Origin: Mucilaginibacter mali
GTDB taxonomy: Bacteria > Bacteroidota > Bacteroidia > Sphingobacteriales > Sphingobacteriaceae
DNA: 64,000 nucleotides
Assembly (NCBI RefSeq): GCF_013283875.1
Contig: NZ_CP054139.1
Location: 310,001 to 374,000 of the forward strand
Reading direction: 5' to 3'
The notes under the pieces are model-generated. The model made no database searches. It was not told the DNA's origin and saw only the letters and a program-made list of their open reading frames with translations. Below are positions 36,639 through 46,421 of the stretch, in pieces. Each line of letters begins with the position of its first letter. The first letter of the stretch is position 1. The translations under genes and the position numbers were made by a program.

Positions 36639-37568
36639 ATGAGCAGTAAAGTAAAATATATGCTGATGGGCTTTGCCGCTATGCTAATGGTAGCGTGCAA
36701 AAGCAGTAAAAGCATTTACGTGTTCAGTTCGTTCCACGAACCGGCTGATGAGGGCTTGCGTTTTTTATACAGCAAAGATGCCTGGCACTGGACCGACCTG
36801 AACCACATTTACCTGAAACCACTGGTGGGCGATGCCAAGATCATGCGCGACCCATCCATCACCCAGGGGCCTGATGCTACATTTCATTTAGTATGGACCA
36901 CCAACTGGAAGAATGACCAGGGTATCGGTCATGCCAGTTCAAAGGATTTGGTGCATTGGTCGGAAGAGGAGCATATTAACGTAATGGGTTATGAACCAAC
37001 TACCAAAAATGCCTGGGCGCCCGAATTGTTTTATGATGATGAGGCCGGGCAATACATTATTGTATGGGCTTCGTGCATCCCCGGCCGATTCCCGAAAGGG
37101 CAGGAGGATGAGGATAATAACCACCGTCTGTATTATACCGCTACTAAGGATTTCAAGACTTTCAGTCCGACCAAATTGTTTCTTGATCCCGGTTTCAGCG
37201 TGATAGATGCCGAGATCATCAAACGTGGTAAAGGCGATTATGTGCTGGTGATGAAAGATAATACCCGCCCCAACCGCAATATACTGGTGGCCTTTGCCGA
37301 AAGTCCGCTTGGCCCATATCATGACTATACGAAACGCTTTACTGAAATGTACAGCGAGGGGCCATCGGCTATTAAGGCCGGTAACGATTGGCTGATCTAT
37401 TACGATTCGTACCGGCTGAAACGCTATGGCGCTATGCGTACCACCGATTTTAAAACCTTTACCGATGTAAGCGACAGTGTAAAAGTGCCTGAGGGCCATA
37501 AGCACGGCACCATTTTTAAAGTAACACCTAAAATACTGGACGGCCTGAAAAAAGCCGCCGGACAATAA
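36639..37568 (+). CDS. GH43-like glycosidase lipoprotein
   Basis: A 309-residue beta-propeller lipoprotein (lipobox MLMVAC). Propeller signatures include DAWHWTDL, IMRDPSITQGPDATFHLVWTTNW, ASSKDLVHWSE, NAWAPELFYDDEAGQYIIVW and DAEIIKRGKGDYVLV. RDPS and DAEII are the usual surroundings of the GH43 modulating Asp and general acid Glu. The N-terminal FSSFHEPADEGLRF differs from classical GH43 and belongs to a distinct subfamily. Probably an arabinofuranosidase or related exo-enzyme. A GTG one codon upstream (36636) is possible; ATG at 36639 is chosen. Confidence 0.75.
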   Translation: MSSKVKYMLMGFAAMLMVACKSSKSIYVFSSFHEPADEGLRFLYSKDAWHWTDLNHIYLKPLVGDAKIMRDPSITQGPDATFHLVWTTNWKNDQGIGHASSKDLVHWSEEEHINVMGYEPTTKNAWAPELFYDDEAGQYIIVWASCIPGRFPKGQEDEDNNHRLYYTATKDFKTFSPTKLFLDPGFSVIDAEIIKRGKGDYVLVMKDNTRPNRNILVAFAESPLGPYHDYTKRFTEMYSEGPSAIKAGNDWLIYYDSYRLKRYGAMRTTDFKTFTDVSDSVKVPEGHKHGTIFKVTPKILDGLKKAAGQ

Positions 37569-37574
37569 AAAGAC

Positions 37575-39416
37575 ATGAGCAGGAATATCGCTTTATATAT
37601 TTTCTCCATCCTGGGTTTGTGCTTAACGGCGCGGGCGCAGGATACCGTGCATTATACCGGGCAAACGGTAGTCAATGTAGATTATCACCACGGGCAGTTA
37701 ACACCAGCCGTTGGGGTACATAATATGCAGATATTCCGCGCTAACCGCGAGCACCCCGAACTGGCCGAGGGCTTTGGTTTTACTTATAACCATGCCCCTA
37801 TGCTGGCTTACTGGAAGAATACGTTTTATGTAGAATACCTGAGCGATAAGGTGGGCGAGAGTGTGCCGCCGGGACAAACTTTGCTGATCACCTCGAAAGA
37901 CGGCCAGAACTGGAGCAAACCCGAAGTGGTTTTCCCGCAATATAAAATACCTGATGGCACTACCAAAGAGGGCCGTACTGAAGTAGCTAAGGACCTTTAT
38001 GCGGTAATGCACCAGCGTATGGGTTTTTACACCTCAAAATCAAACCGTTTACTGGTGCTGGGTTTTTACGGGATCTGCCTTGGCCCGCATGATGACCCGA
38101 ATGATGGTTTGGGCATTGGCCGCGTAGTGCGCGAAGTTTTACCCGATGGTAAGTACGGGCCGGTCTATTTCATCCACTACAACCCCAAATGGAACGAGAA
38201 GAATACCTCGTATCCGTTCTATAAAACCAGTAAGGATAAAGGCTTTGTACAGGCCTGCGATGAGCTGATGGCCAACCCGCTGATGATGATGCAATGGATA
38301 GAGGAAACCGACCGCAAAGACCCGCTGATCCCCTTGCATAAAGAATATAAGGCGTTCAGCTTTTACCACCTGAACGATGGCCGTGTAGTTGGTTTATGGA
38401 AGAACGGCCTGACCGCTATCAGCACCGATAATGGCAAAACCTGGCCCGAAAACGCTACCCGCGCGCCACGCATTGTAACCAGCAACGCCAAAATATGGGG
38501 GCAAAGAACATCCGACGGAAAATATGCCACGGTATATAACCCGTCCGAGTTTCGTTGGCCGCTGGCCGTGTCGGTAAGTAAGGATGGGCTGGATTATACC
38601 AACCTGCTGCTGGTTAACGGCGAGATCTCTACCATGCGTTACGGCGGCGCCTATAAATCATACGGCCCGCAGTATACCCGCGGTATCGACGAGGGTAACG
38701 GTATCGTCCCCGATGGTAAACTTTGGGTTACTTACAGCATGAACAAGGAAGATATCTGGGTATCATCTATCCCCGTGCCCATCACCGATGTGGCCGATGG
38801 CCCCGCGAACGAAGATTTTAACGCCCTGCCTGCCGGTAAGGAGCTGGATAAATGGAATACGTTCAGTCCGCTATGGGCTAAGGTAGATATTGAAAAAATG
38901 GCCGATGGCAGCAAAGCCTTAGCGCTGAACGATAAAGACCCTTTTGACTACGCGCGTGCCGAACGGGTGGTGCCCGAAGCCAAACGCATGATGGCAGACT
39001 TTACCATCGTACCAGGTCAAGCTAATACCGGCATACTGGATATCGAGTTTCAAAATGCCAAAGGCGACGCAGCCATCCGCTTAACGCTGGATTCGACCGG
39101 GAATTTGATCACCAAGGCGGGCTATCGCAGCAAGAGTTTAATGAAGTATGAAGCCGGTAAACCGCTGCACATCGTATTGAAACTGAATACCGATACCCGT
39201 TTCTACTACTTGAATGTAAATGGCAAAGATCTGGCGCCGAACTTGTTCTTCGCTCCGGTATTATCGGTTAAGCGGGTGGTATTCCGCACTGGTAGCGTAC
39301 GCCGTTTCCCGGATGCCGATACCCCTACCGATCAGGACTATGACCTGCCGAAAGCAGGCGAGCAGGCCAAACCGGCAGTATTCTATATCAAATCGTTCAA
39401 AACACAAAATAATTAA
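37575..39416 (+). CDS. Sialidase-like beta-propeller with C-terminal jelly-roll
   Basis: A 613-residue exported protein (signal peptide about 1-22). The N-terminal two-thirds resembles sialidase propellers, with Asp-box-like TSKDGQNWSKPE, STDNGKTW and SVSKDGLDY. The C-terminal third (from about 425) is a concanavalin-like sandwich (ILDIEFQNAKGDAAIRLTLDSTGN). Family GH33 or a related propeller is possible; rhamnogalacturonan-II loci contain a GH33 acting on Dha/Kdo. I see no complete sialidase Arg triad, so the function is open. It starts 6 bases after the GH43-like gene. Confidence 0.55.
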   Translation: MSRNIALYIFSILGLCLTARAQDTVHYTGQTVVNVDYHHGQLTPAVGVHNMQIFRANREHPELAEGFGFTYNHAPMLAYWKNTFYVEYLSDKVGESVPPGQTLLITSKDGQNWSKPEVVFPQYKIPDGTTKEGRTEVAKDLYAVMHQRMGFYTSKSNRLLVLGFYGICLGPHDDPNDGLGIGRVVREVLPDGKYGPVYFIHYNPKWNEKNTSYPFYKTSKDKGFVQACDELMANPLMMMQWIEETDRKDPLIPLHKEYKAFSFYHLNDGRVVGLWKNGLTAISTDNGKTWPENATRAPRIVTSNAKIWGQRTSDGKYATVYNPSEFRWPLAVSVSKDGLDYTNLLLVNGEISTMRYGGAYKSYGPQYTRGIDEGNGIVPDGKLWVTYSMNKEDIWVSSIPVPITDVADGPANEDFNALPAGKELDKWNTFSPLWAKVDIEKMADGSKALALNDKDPFDYARAERVVPEAKRMMADFTIVPGQANTGILDIEFQNAKGDAAIRLTLDSTGNLITKAGYRSKSLMKYEAGKPLHIVLKLNTDTRFYYLNVNGKDLAPNLFFAPVLSVKRVVFRTGSVRRFPDADTPTDQDYDLPKAGEQAKPAVFYIKSFKTQNN

Positions 39417-39420
39417 CAGG

Positions 39421-40872
39421 ATGAAGCTGCGGGGAATATATACACTACTGATACTGTTAGCTTGCCGCATCGGTGCTTCGGCAGAAGTGGTATTGCCTAA
39501 AATATTGGGCAACGGCATGGTGCTGCAGCGCGAAAAACCAATACCCGTTTGGGGCACAGCTTCGGTTGGAGAAAAAGTGACCGTAAAATTCGGTAAGCAA
39601 AGTAAAAGCACTGCTGCTGATGCATCTGGCAAATGGCAGGTAATGCTGGATGCCATGCCGGCATCGGCCAAAGGCGAAACGCTGATCATTTCGGGTACCA
39701 ACACCATCAAGCTAACCGATATTTTGGTAGGCGAGGTTTGGCTATGCTCGGGCCAGTCGAACATGTCGTACGAGATGCGGAAAAATAGCAAAGTAAACAA
39801 ACCCGATACCATGACCACCGCCTACTCGCCGGTTGATGAAATAGAACACGCACATAACCCGCAGATCAGGATATTTTTGGTCACCCAAAAGAATTTAGCC
39901 AAACCCGATTCCACCCATTCGGGTTGGAGCATCGCGCAGGATTCAGCATTGCGGGCATTCTCTGCAGCGGGATATTTCTTTGCGAAGAACTTAAACCATG
40001 ATTTGAAAGTACCGGTGGGCGTGATCTGTGCGGCTATCAGCGGTAGCCGTATCGAGCCATGGATACCCGAAACCGAATTTGATAATTCAAAAAATTTTAA
40101 GAGGATAAGCAAAGATTCGGCACAGGTGAGTGGTGCTGATGGTAAATTTTGGCATAGGATGATAGAGCCGCTTGTCCCCTTATCCCTACGCGGTTTTTTA
40201 TGGTACCAGGGCGAAGCCAATATGACCGAGCGTGAAAGTTATATGGATAAAATGGAAATGCTGGTCAATTCATGGCGAACGGCATGGAAAGATCAGCAAT
40301 TGCCGGTTTATTACGTGCAGATAGTTCCGTATTACTATTCAAAAATGAAGTCTACAGTGGTCATAACCCCCGAAACATTACCTCTTTTTTGGGAAGCGCA
40401 GGGAATGATGCAGCATCAGGCTAATATGGGTATGATAAGTACCACCGATCTTAATGATGATGTAAAGAACCTGCACCCTATGTTTAAGTGGGAGATCGGG
40501 AGGCGGCTTGAATTAGTGGCTTTAGCGAAAACATATCATAAGCCCGTTGTTTATTCGGGGCCGGTATATAACGGGAAATTTGTGGATGGGGATAAAATGA
40601 TCCTTTCCTTTTCAGGCATAGGTGATGGTTTAGTTAGTCATGACGGTAAGCCTTTAACTCATTTTACAATTGCAGGCAAGGATGGGAAGTTCGTACCAGC
40701 TATCGCAGTTATAAAAGGTAATAAAGTAGAAGTGTCGGCGGCTACGGTGAAGGCCCCCGTAGCTGTACGTTTTGCCTGGATCGAAGATGCCCAACCTAAT
40801 TTTTTTAATAAGAACGGTTTGCCTGCCCAGCCATTCAGAACAGATAACCCAAATGTGCTTTATACACGATAA
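39421..40872 (+). CDS. SGNH/sialate O-acetylesterase-family esterase
   Basis: A 483-residue exported esterase. The start at 39421 gives MKLRGIYTLLILLACRIGASA; a 67-residue upstream extension overlaps the previous gene and is rejected. The SGNH block I motif is WLCSGQSNM with Ser113 as likely nucleophile. Later conserved stretches are VPVGVICAAISGSRIEPW, LRGFLWYQGEANM and DLNDDVKNLHPMFKWEIG. It would remove O-acetyl groups from the polysaccharide, helping glycosidases act. Rhamnogalacturonan and galacturonan are commonly acetylated, so the context fits. Confidence 0.85.
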   Translation: MKLRGIYTLLILLACRIGASAEVVLPKILGNGMVLQREKPIPVWGTASVGEKVTVKFGKQSKSTAADASGKWQVMLDAMPASAKGETLIISGTNTIKLTDILVGEVWLCSGQSNMSYEMRKNSKVNKPDTMTTAYSPVDEIEHAHNPQIRIFLVTQKNLAKPDSTHSGWSIAQDSALRAFSAAGYFFAKNLNHDLKVPVGVICAAISGSRIEPWIPETEFDNSKNFKRISKDSAQVSGADGKFWHRMIEPLVPLSLRGFLWYQGEANMTERESYMDKMEMLVNSWRTAWKDQQLPVYYVQIVPYYYSKMKSTVVITPETLPLFWEAQGMMQHQANMGMISTTDLNDDVKNLHPMFKWEIGRRLELVALAKTYHKPVVYSGPVYNGKFVDGDKMILSFSGIGDGLVSHDGKPLTHFTIAGKDGKFVPAIAVIKGNKVEVSAATVKAPVAVRFAWIEDAQPNFFNKNGLPAQPFRTDNPNVLYTR

Positions 40873-40875
40873 TAT

Positions 40876-43671
40876 ATGAGAACCGCCGGAACTAAACTGA
40901 TGCTATTTGCCCTGCTGTTGCTGGCAGGCTTTAACCTGCGCGCGCAGGAGACCCAAAAGGTTTTCCTGAGCGGTACCGGCAGCGACCATACCGTTAACTG
41001 GCAGTTCTACTGCACCGAGGGCCGCAATTCGGGCAAATGGACTACCATCCCCGTGCCATCAAACTGGGAGTTGCAGGGCTTTGGTAAATACAATTATGGT
41101 TTAGATAAAGACAGCCTGAAAGGCCGTGAAAAAGGCCTGTACAAACACGAATTTACTGTGCCCGCGGCATGGCAGGGCAAGGCGGTAAATATCGTTTTCG
41201 ATGGTTCGATGACCGATACCGAAGTGAAGTTGAACGGCAAATCGGTAGGGCCTATCCATCAGGGGTCGTTCTATCGATTCAAGTATGATATCACTAATTT
41301 ATTGAACTACGGCAAAACTAATCTGCTGGAAGTAACGGTAGCCAAATATTCGGCCAACGCATCGGTAAACAATGCCGAGCGCAAGGCCGATTTCTGGGTA
41401 TTCGGGGGCATCTTCCGCCCGGTATTTTTAGAGGCATTTCCTAAGGCTCACGTAAAAGCGGTGGCTATTGATGCCAAGGCCAGCGGTGTTTTCAACGCGC
41501 AACTGAAACTGGCATCGGTGAAAGCAGGCTCGGTTACCGGGCAGGTGTATACGTTGGACGGTAAAAAATTCGGTCCGGGATTTTCTGCCGGGGTGAAGGC
41601 GGGTGATACCACGATCAAGATCTCGGGTAATATCACGTCGCCAAAATTATGGTCGCCGGAATTTCCTAACCTGTATAATGTAGTATTCACACTGAACCAG
41701 GGTGGTAAAGTAACCCACACCGTAAAACAGCGCTTCGGCTTCCGCACGGTAGAGCTGCGTGTGCACGACGGTATTTATGTGAATAATGTAAAGATCAAAT
41801 TTAAAGGTGTTAACCGCCACTCGTTCTGGCCTACCACCGGTAGGGCATTGAATAAAACACAAAGCATTGCCGATGTGAAGATGATCAAGGATATGAACAT
41901 GAACGCGGTGCGCATGTCGCATTATCCACCCGATGAACATTTCCTTGATGCCTGCGATTCGCTTGGCCTTTTTGTGCTGGATGAACTGACCGGCTGGCAC
42001 GGTAACTACGATAACGAAGTAGGCGCCAAACTGGTGCATGAAATGATAGAAAAGGATGTGAACCACCCGGCCATTGTAGTTTGGGATAATGGCAACGAAG
42101 GCGGCTTTAACCTTAACCTCGACCATTTATTCGGCGATTTAGATCCGCAGCGCCGACCGCTTATCCATCCCTGGACGATCTATAACGGAACTAACACTCA
42201 ACATTATATCAACTACGATTATGGTACGGCCACCAATTTCCATGGGCATGATGTAACCTTCCCGACCGAGTTTTTGCACGGTTTGTATGACGGCGGCCTT
42301 GGTGCCGGGCTGGATGATTTTTGGGAACTGATGTGGCATACACCGCTATCGGCCGGGGGCTTTTTATGGGTATTTGCCGATGAAGCCGTAGTGCGTACCG
42401 ATAAAAACGGCGAGTTGGACAGCGATGGCGATCACGGTCCTGATGGTATAGTTGGCCCCTACCACGAAAAAGAGGGCAGCTATAACGCTATTAAAGAGAT
42501 CTGGTGCCCTGTTCGGTTAGAACCACGCGAGATGACGCCAAAGTTTGATGGCAAATTGCGCCTGGAGAACCGTTATTTCTTCACCAACCTGAAGCAGTGT
42601 ACGTTTAGCTATAAATTAATTAAACTAAGCGACGCATTCCATAAAGTAGCGGCCGATGCAAAGTCGGGCGCTATCGCATCACCTGATGTGGCACCGGGGC
42701 AGAACGGATACTTGCAAATGGCCCTGCCTGCCGGCTGGCAAAATTATGATGTGCTGTACATGACGGCTTACGGTCCGGATAAGCGCGAACTGTATACCTG
42801 GAGCTGGCCAATTACCGGTCATGATGCCATTACCGCACGTATGGTAACTAAAGCCGGCAGCAACAAACCAACTATCAAAGAAACCGACTCGCTGTATAAA
42901 GTAAGCGCCAACGGCATCGAGCTTGAATTTAAACGTGCAAGTGGTGTATTAGCCAGTGTTAAAAACGCCAAAGGTAATATCCCTTTCAATAACGGCCCGG
43001 TACTGGCCGAGGGCGGCGACAAGACCGGCTTCCAACGATTGAAGTATCGATACGATGGCGACAACGTGATCGTTGAGGGCGAGTTCGAGAAAAAGGCCAA
43101 CGCTGCGCAAATGCAATGGACCATCTATCCATCGGGATGGGTGGAGCTATCTATGCGCTATTGGCCGGTTGGTGAAGAAGGCAACCTGATGGGTATCAGC
43201 TTCTCATACCCCGAAAAAGATGTAAAAGGCGTAACCTATATGGGCGATGGCCCTTACCGCGTATGGAAAAACCGCATGAAAGGCGTAACGCTGAATGTAT
43301 GGGATAAAACCTATAACAATACCATCACCGGGCAGGGTATGGTGCAATACCCCGAATTTAAAGGCTATTATTCTAACCTGTACTGGATGAAACTGAATAC
43401 TACTGGTCAGCCTGTAACCATAGTTTGCGATAACCGCGACGTATTTATGCGTTTGTTCACCCCGGCCAATCCTAAAAAAACCTATAACACGGCACCGGCG
43501 TTCCCTTCGGGCGATATATCGTTCATGAACGGGATCACGCCTATCGGTACCAAATCGCAAAAACCGGAGAAATTGGGTACGCAGGGTTTCCCTAATAAGT
43601 ATTTCGATTACTACCGCGATATCAATATGGCTTTGAATATCACCTTGTACTTTGATTTTTCGGGGAAATGA
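40876..43671 (+). CDS. GH2 exo-glycosidase
   Basis: A 931-residue exported GH2 enzyme (signal peptide about 1-24, ending NLRAQ). A jelly roll (containing IPVPSNWELQGFGKYNYG), an Ig domain, and a TIM barrel with VNRHSFWPTTGRAL, general acid Glu408 in WDNGNEGG and candidate nucleophile Glu465 in FPTEFLHG are followed by long C-terminal beta domains (YDGDNVIVEGEFEK onward). Its architecture is closer to beta-glucuronidase/beta-galactosidase types than to LacZ. Overlaps the following GH78 gene by 4 bases (ATGA), implying coupled translation. Confidence 0.85.
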   Translation: MRTAGTKLMLFALLLLAGFNLRAQETQKVFLSGTGSDHTVNWQFYCTEGRNSGKWTTIPVPSNWELQGFGKYNYGLDKDSLKGREKGLYKHEFTVPAAWQGKAVNIVFDGSMTDTEVKLNGKSVGPIHQGSFYRFKYDITNLLNYGKTNLLEVTVAKYSANASVNNAERKADFWVFGGIFRPVFLEAFPKAHVKAVAIDAKASGVFNAQLKLASVKAGSVTGQVYTLDGKKFGPGFSAGVKAGDTTIKISGNITSPKLWSPEFPNLYNVVFTLNQGGKVTHTVKQRFGFRTVELRVHDGIYVNNVKIKFKGVNRHSFWPTTGRALNKTQSIADVKMIKDMNMNAVRMSHYPPDEHFLDACDSLGLFVLDELTGWHGNYDNEVGAKLVHEMIEKDVNHPAIVVWDNGNEGGFNLNLDHLFGDLDPQRRPLIHPWTIYNGTNTQHYINYDYGTATNFHGHDVTFPTEFLHGLYDGGLGAGLDDFWELMWHTPLSAGGFLWVFADEAVVRTDKNGELDSDGDHGPDGIVGPYHEKEGSYNAIKEIWCPVRLEPREMTPKFDGKLRLENRYFFTNLKQCTFSYKLIKLSDAFHKVAADAKSGAIASPDVAPGQNGYLQMALPAGWQNYDVLYMTAYGPDKRELYTWSWPITGHDAITARMVTKAGSNKPTIKETDSLYKVSANGIELEFKRASGVLASVKNAKGNIPFNNGPVLAEGGDKTGFQRLKYRYDGDNVIVEGEFEKKANAAQMQWTIYPSGWVELSMRYWPVGEEGNLMGISFSYPEKDVKGVTYMGDGPYRVWKNRMKGVTLNVWDKTYNNTITGQGMVQYPEFKGYYSNLYWMKLNTTGQPVTIVCDNRDVFMRLFTPANPKKTYNTAPAFPSGDISFMNGITPIGTKSQKPEKLGTQGFPNKYFDYYRDINMALNITLYFDFSGK

Positions 43672-46415
43672 TAAACCGCGCATATATCGCCCTGCTGGCA
43701 TTGCTGCTGCTAAGCTGCCAATGCTTCGCCGCTATCGGCACGCAAAATCTGCGTTGCGAAATGCTGATGAACCCGCAGGGAATCCAAACCACATCCCCGC
43801 GTTTAAGTTGGGAAATCACCGGCGATGGGCGTGGCATCAGTCAAACTGCCTATCAAATTTTGGTGGCTTCTACTCGGGCTAAACTGACCGCCAATATTGG
43901 CGACCTGTGGGATTCACACAAAATTACGTCAGATCGTTCGGTGCAGATTAACTATGCAGGCAAACCATTGGCCAGTCGCACGGCTTGTTACTGGAAAGTT
44001 AAAGTATGGACAAGCAACGGTGAAAGCACATGGAGCCAACCCGCCAGTTGGAGTGTTGGTTTGCTAAACCCTGCTGATTGGAAAGCCAAATGGATAGGTT
44101 ATGATAACGGTTTCCCCTGGGATAGCGTTTCTAAGTTCTCGCGTTTATCGGCACGTTATTACCGCAAGCAATTCGATGCGGCATCAGGTATAAAAAAAGC
44201 TACGGTTTACATGGTGGGACTAGGTCATTACGAGTTATTCATCAACGGGCAGCCTATCGGCGACCAGGTTTTATCTACCCCACCTACCGATTACACAAAG
44301 TCGGTTATCTACAACACTTTCGATGTTACCAAAAACATCAAACAGGGAACAAATGCCATTGCAACCGCATTAGGCAACGGGCGTTTTTTTACCATGCGGC
44401 CCAAGTACAAGCCTCAAAAAATTAAGGAGTTCGGTTTCCCTAAAATGCTGCTGCAACTGGAGTTAGAATATAACAACGGAACAAAGCAAACCATCATCAG
44501 TGACGGTAGCTGGAAGTTCACTGCCGATGGCCCCATCCGCACCAACAACGAATACGATGGCGAGGAATACGATGCTACTAAGGAAATGCCGGGTTGGAAT
44601 ACCATCGGTTTTAACGACGCCAAATGGCTGAAGCCCGAACTGGTGCAAGCATCCGGCGGCAAACTGGTGGGACAGATGAACGAGCCTATCCGCGTGGTGC
44701 AAACGGTTAAACCGCTATCGGTAAAACTGGTCAAACCCGGGATGTATGTGATGGATATGGGGCAGAATATGGTGGGTTGGCTGAATATGAAGGTGCGTGG
44801 TATGCACGGACAGAAAGTACAATTACGCTACGCCGAAACCACTCAAAAGGATGGTGAACTATACGTAGCCAACCTGCGAGATGCCAAGGTGACCGATGTG
44901 TATACCCTGAAAGGCGGAGGCGAAGAAAGCTGGCACCCGGTATTCGTTTACCATGGTTTCCGGTATGTAGAGATCGTGGACTATCCGGGCACGCCAACTG
45001 TTAACGATTTTGAGGGGCAAGTTGTAAACGATGATTTGCCGGTAACCGGAAGTTTTGAAACATCTAACAACCTGGTGAATAAAATATACCGCAATGCTGT
45101 TTGGGGGATACAAGGCAATTACAAAGGTATGCCGCTGGATTGCCCGCAGCGTAACGAGCGTATGCCCTGGCTGGCCGATCATGCCACCGGATCGTACAGC
45201 GAAAGTTTTGTGTTTGATAATGCCAAGCTGTATGCCAAATGGTTGGATGATATCGAACAGGCGCAAAAACCTAACGGTTCCATCCCTGATGTAGCCCCCG
45301 CTTACTGGAATTATTACAGCGATAACATGACCTGGCCTGCCACTTATTTGCAGGTAGCCGGTATGTTGTATCATCAATATGGCGATAAGGAAGCGCTGAG
45401 CAAACACTACGCATCCATGAAAAAGTGGCTGGTTTATATGCGCACTTTTATGAAGGATTACATCGAAACCAAAGATAAATATGGCGATTGGTGCGTACCG
45501 CCCGAATCGCCGGAACTGATCCATAGTAAAGATACCTTGCGAACTACAGATGGCAAACTGATCGCTACGGCTTACTATTATAAGCTGCTGGGGATGATGC
45601 AAAACTTTGCCCAATTGCTGAATAAGCCGCAGGACGTAAAGGACTTTGCCCAACTGGCCTCGAAGATAAAAACCAGGTTCAATCAAACTTATTTTGATGA
45701 TAAAACGCGGCAGTATGCTAATAACTCGGTAACATCAAACCTGCTGCCGCTTTACTTTGACATGGTGCCGGAAACGGCTAAAAAAGATGTTTTTAAAAAT
45801 ATCGAAGATAAGATACTCGTCGCCAATAAAGGCCACATCAGCACGGGGGTAATTGGTACCCAATGGTTGATGCGCGGTTTGACTGATCGCGGTCGTGCTG
45901 ATATTGCCTGGCGAATGACCACCAATACCGATTATCCGAGCTGGGGCTACATGGTGAACAAAGGAGCCACCACTTTTTGGGAATTGTGGAATGGCGATAC
46001 CGCCAACCCATCCATGAACTCGCAAAACCACGTGATGCTTCTGGGCGACCTACTGGTTTGGTTTTACGAAAACCTGGCCGGGATAAAATCGGATAGCAAG
46101 GATATCGCCTTTAAAAAGATCGTGATGAAACCCGAGCCGGTAGATGGGTTGGACTTTGTGAATGCGTCGTACCATTCTATCCACGGCATGGTAAAAAGCA
46201 GCTGGAAAAAAGATGGAGGTCGGTTTAACTGGAAGATCAGTATCCCGGCTAATACCACCGCCATGGTTTATGTTCCGGCTAAATCGGCCGCAGCGGTGAT
46301 GGAAAGCGGACAAAAAGCGGCAACGTCAAAAGGCGTGAAATTCATCCGGATGGAAAATGGCCGGGCTTTGTTTGAAGTAGGTTCGGGCGATTATGTATTC
46401 GATAGTATTAATTAA
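43668..46415 (+). CDS. GH78 alpha-L-rhamnosidase
   Basis: A 915-residue exported rhamnosidase, paralogous to the one at 8993 in the same architecture: fibronectin-III-like start (GTQNLRCEMLMNPQGI), VGLGHYELFINGQPIGDQVL, YVMDMGQNMVGWLN, then the toroid catalytic domain with Glu497 in LDCPQRNERMPWLAD. The usual DER-LGW is replaced by NER-MPW here. The C-terminus keeps the SSWKKDGGRFNWKISIPANTT beta-sandwich. It would cleave terminal alpha-L-rhamnosyl residues. The signal peptide (ALLALLLLSCQCFA) could also be a lipobox; the Cys at about 17 is noted. Confidence 0.9.
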   Translation: MINRAYIALLALLLLSCQCFAAIGTQNLRCEMLMNPQGIQTTSPRLSWEITGDGRGISQTAYQILVASTRAKLTANIGDLWDSHKITSDRSVQINYAGKPLASRTACYWKVKVWTSNGESTWSQPASWSVGLLNPADWKAKWIGYDNGFPWDSVSKFSRLSARYYRKQFDAASGIKKATVYMVGLGHYELFINGQPIGDQVLSTPPTDYTKSVIYNTFDVTKNIKQGTNAIATALGNGRFFTMRPKYKPQKIKEFGFPKMLLQLELEYNNGTKQTIISDGSWKFTADGPIRTNNEYDGEEYDATKEMPGWNTIGFNDAKWLKPELVQASGGKLVGQMNEPIRVVQTVKPLSVKLVKPGMYVMDMGQNMVGWLNMKVRGMHGQKVQLRYAETTQKDGELYVANLRDAKVTDVYTLKGGGEESWHPVFVYHGFRYVEIVDYPGTPTVNDFEGQVVNDDLPVTGSFETSNNLVNKIYRNAVWGIQGNYKGMPLDCPQRNERMPWLADHATGSYSESFVFDNAKLYAKWLDDIEQAQKPNGSIPDVAPAYWNYYSDNMTWPATYLQVAGMLYHQYGDKEALSKHYASMKKWLVYMRTFMKDYIETKDKYGDWCVPPESPELIHSKDTLRTTDGKLIATAYYYKLLGMMQNFAQLLNKPQDVKDFAQLASKIKTRFNQTYFDDKTRQYANNSVTSNLLPLYFDMVPETAKKDVFKNIEDKILVANKGHISTGVIGTQWLMRGLTDRGRADIAWRMTTNTDYPSWGYMVNKGATTFWELWNGDTANPSMNSQNHVMLLGDLLVWFYENLAGIKSDSKDIAFKKIVMKPEPVDGLDFVNASYHSIHGMVKSSWKKDGGRFNWKISIPANTTAMVYVPAKSAAAVMESGQKAATSKGVKFIRMENGRALFEVGSGDYVFDSIN

Positions 46416-46421
46416 GCAGAT

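Noticed and set aside
37575..39416. True sialidase (GH33) assignment
   Set aside because: Asp boxes are visible but the catalytic Arg triad was not identified, so only a sialidase-like propeller is claimed.
39220..39420. Upstream extension of the acetylesterase
   Set aside because: It overlaps the end of the preceding gene out of frame; the signal peptide starts at 39421.
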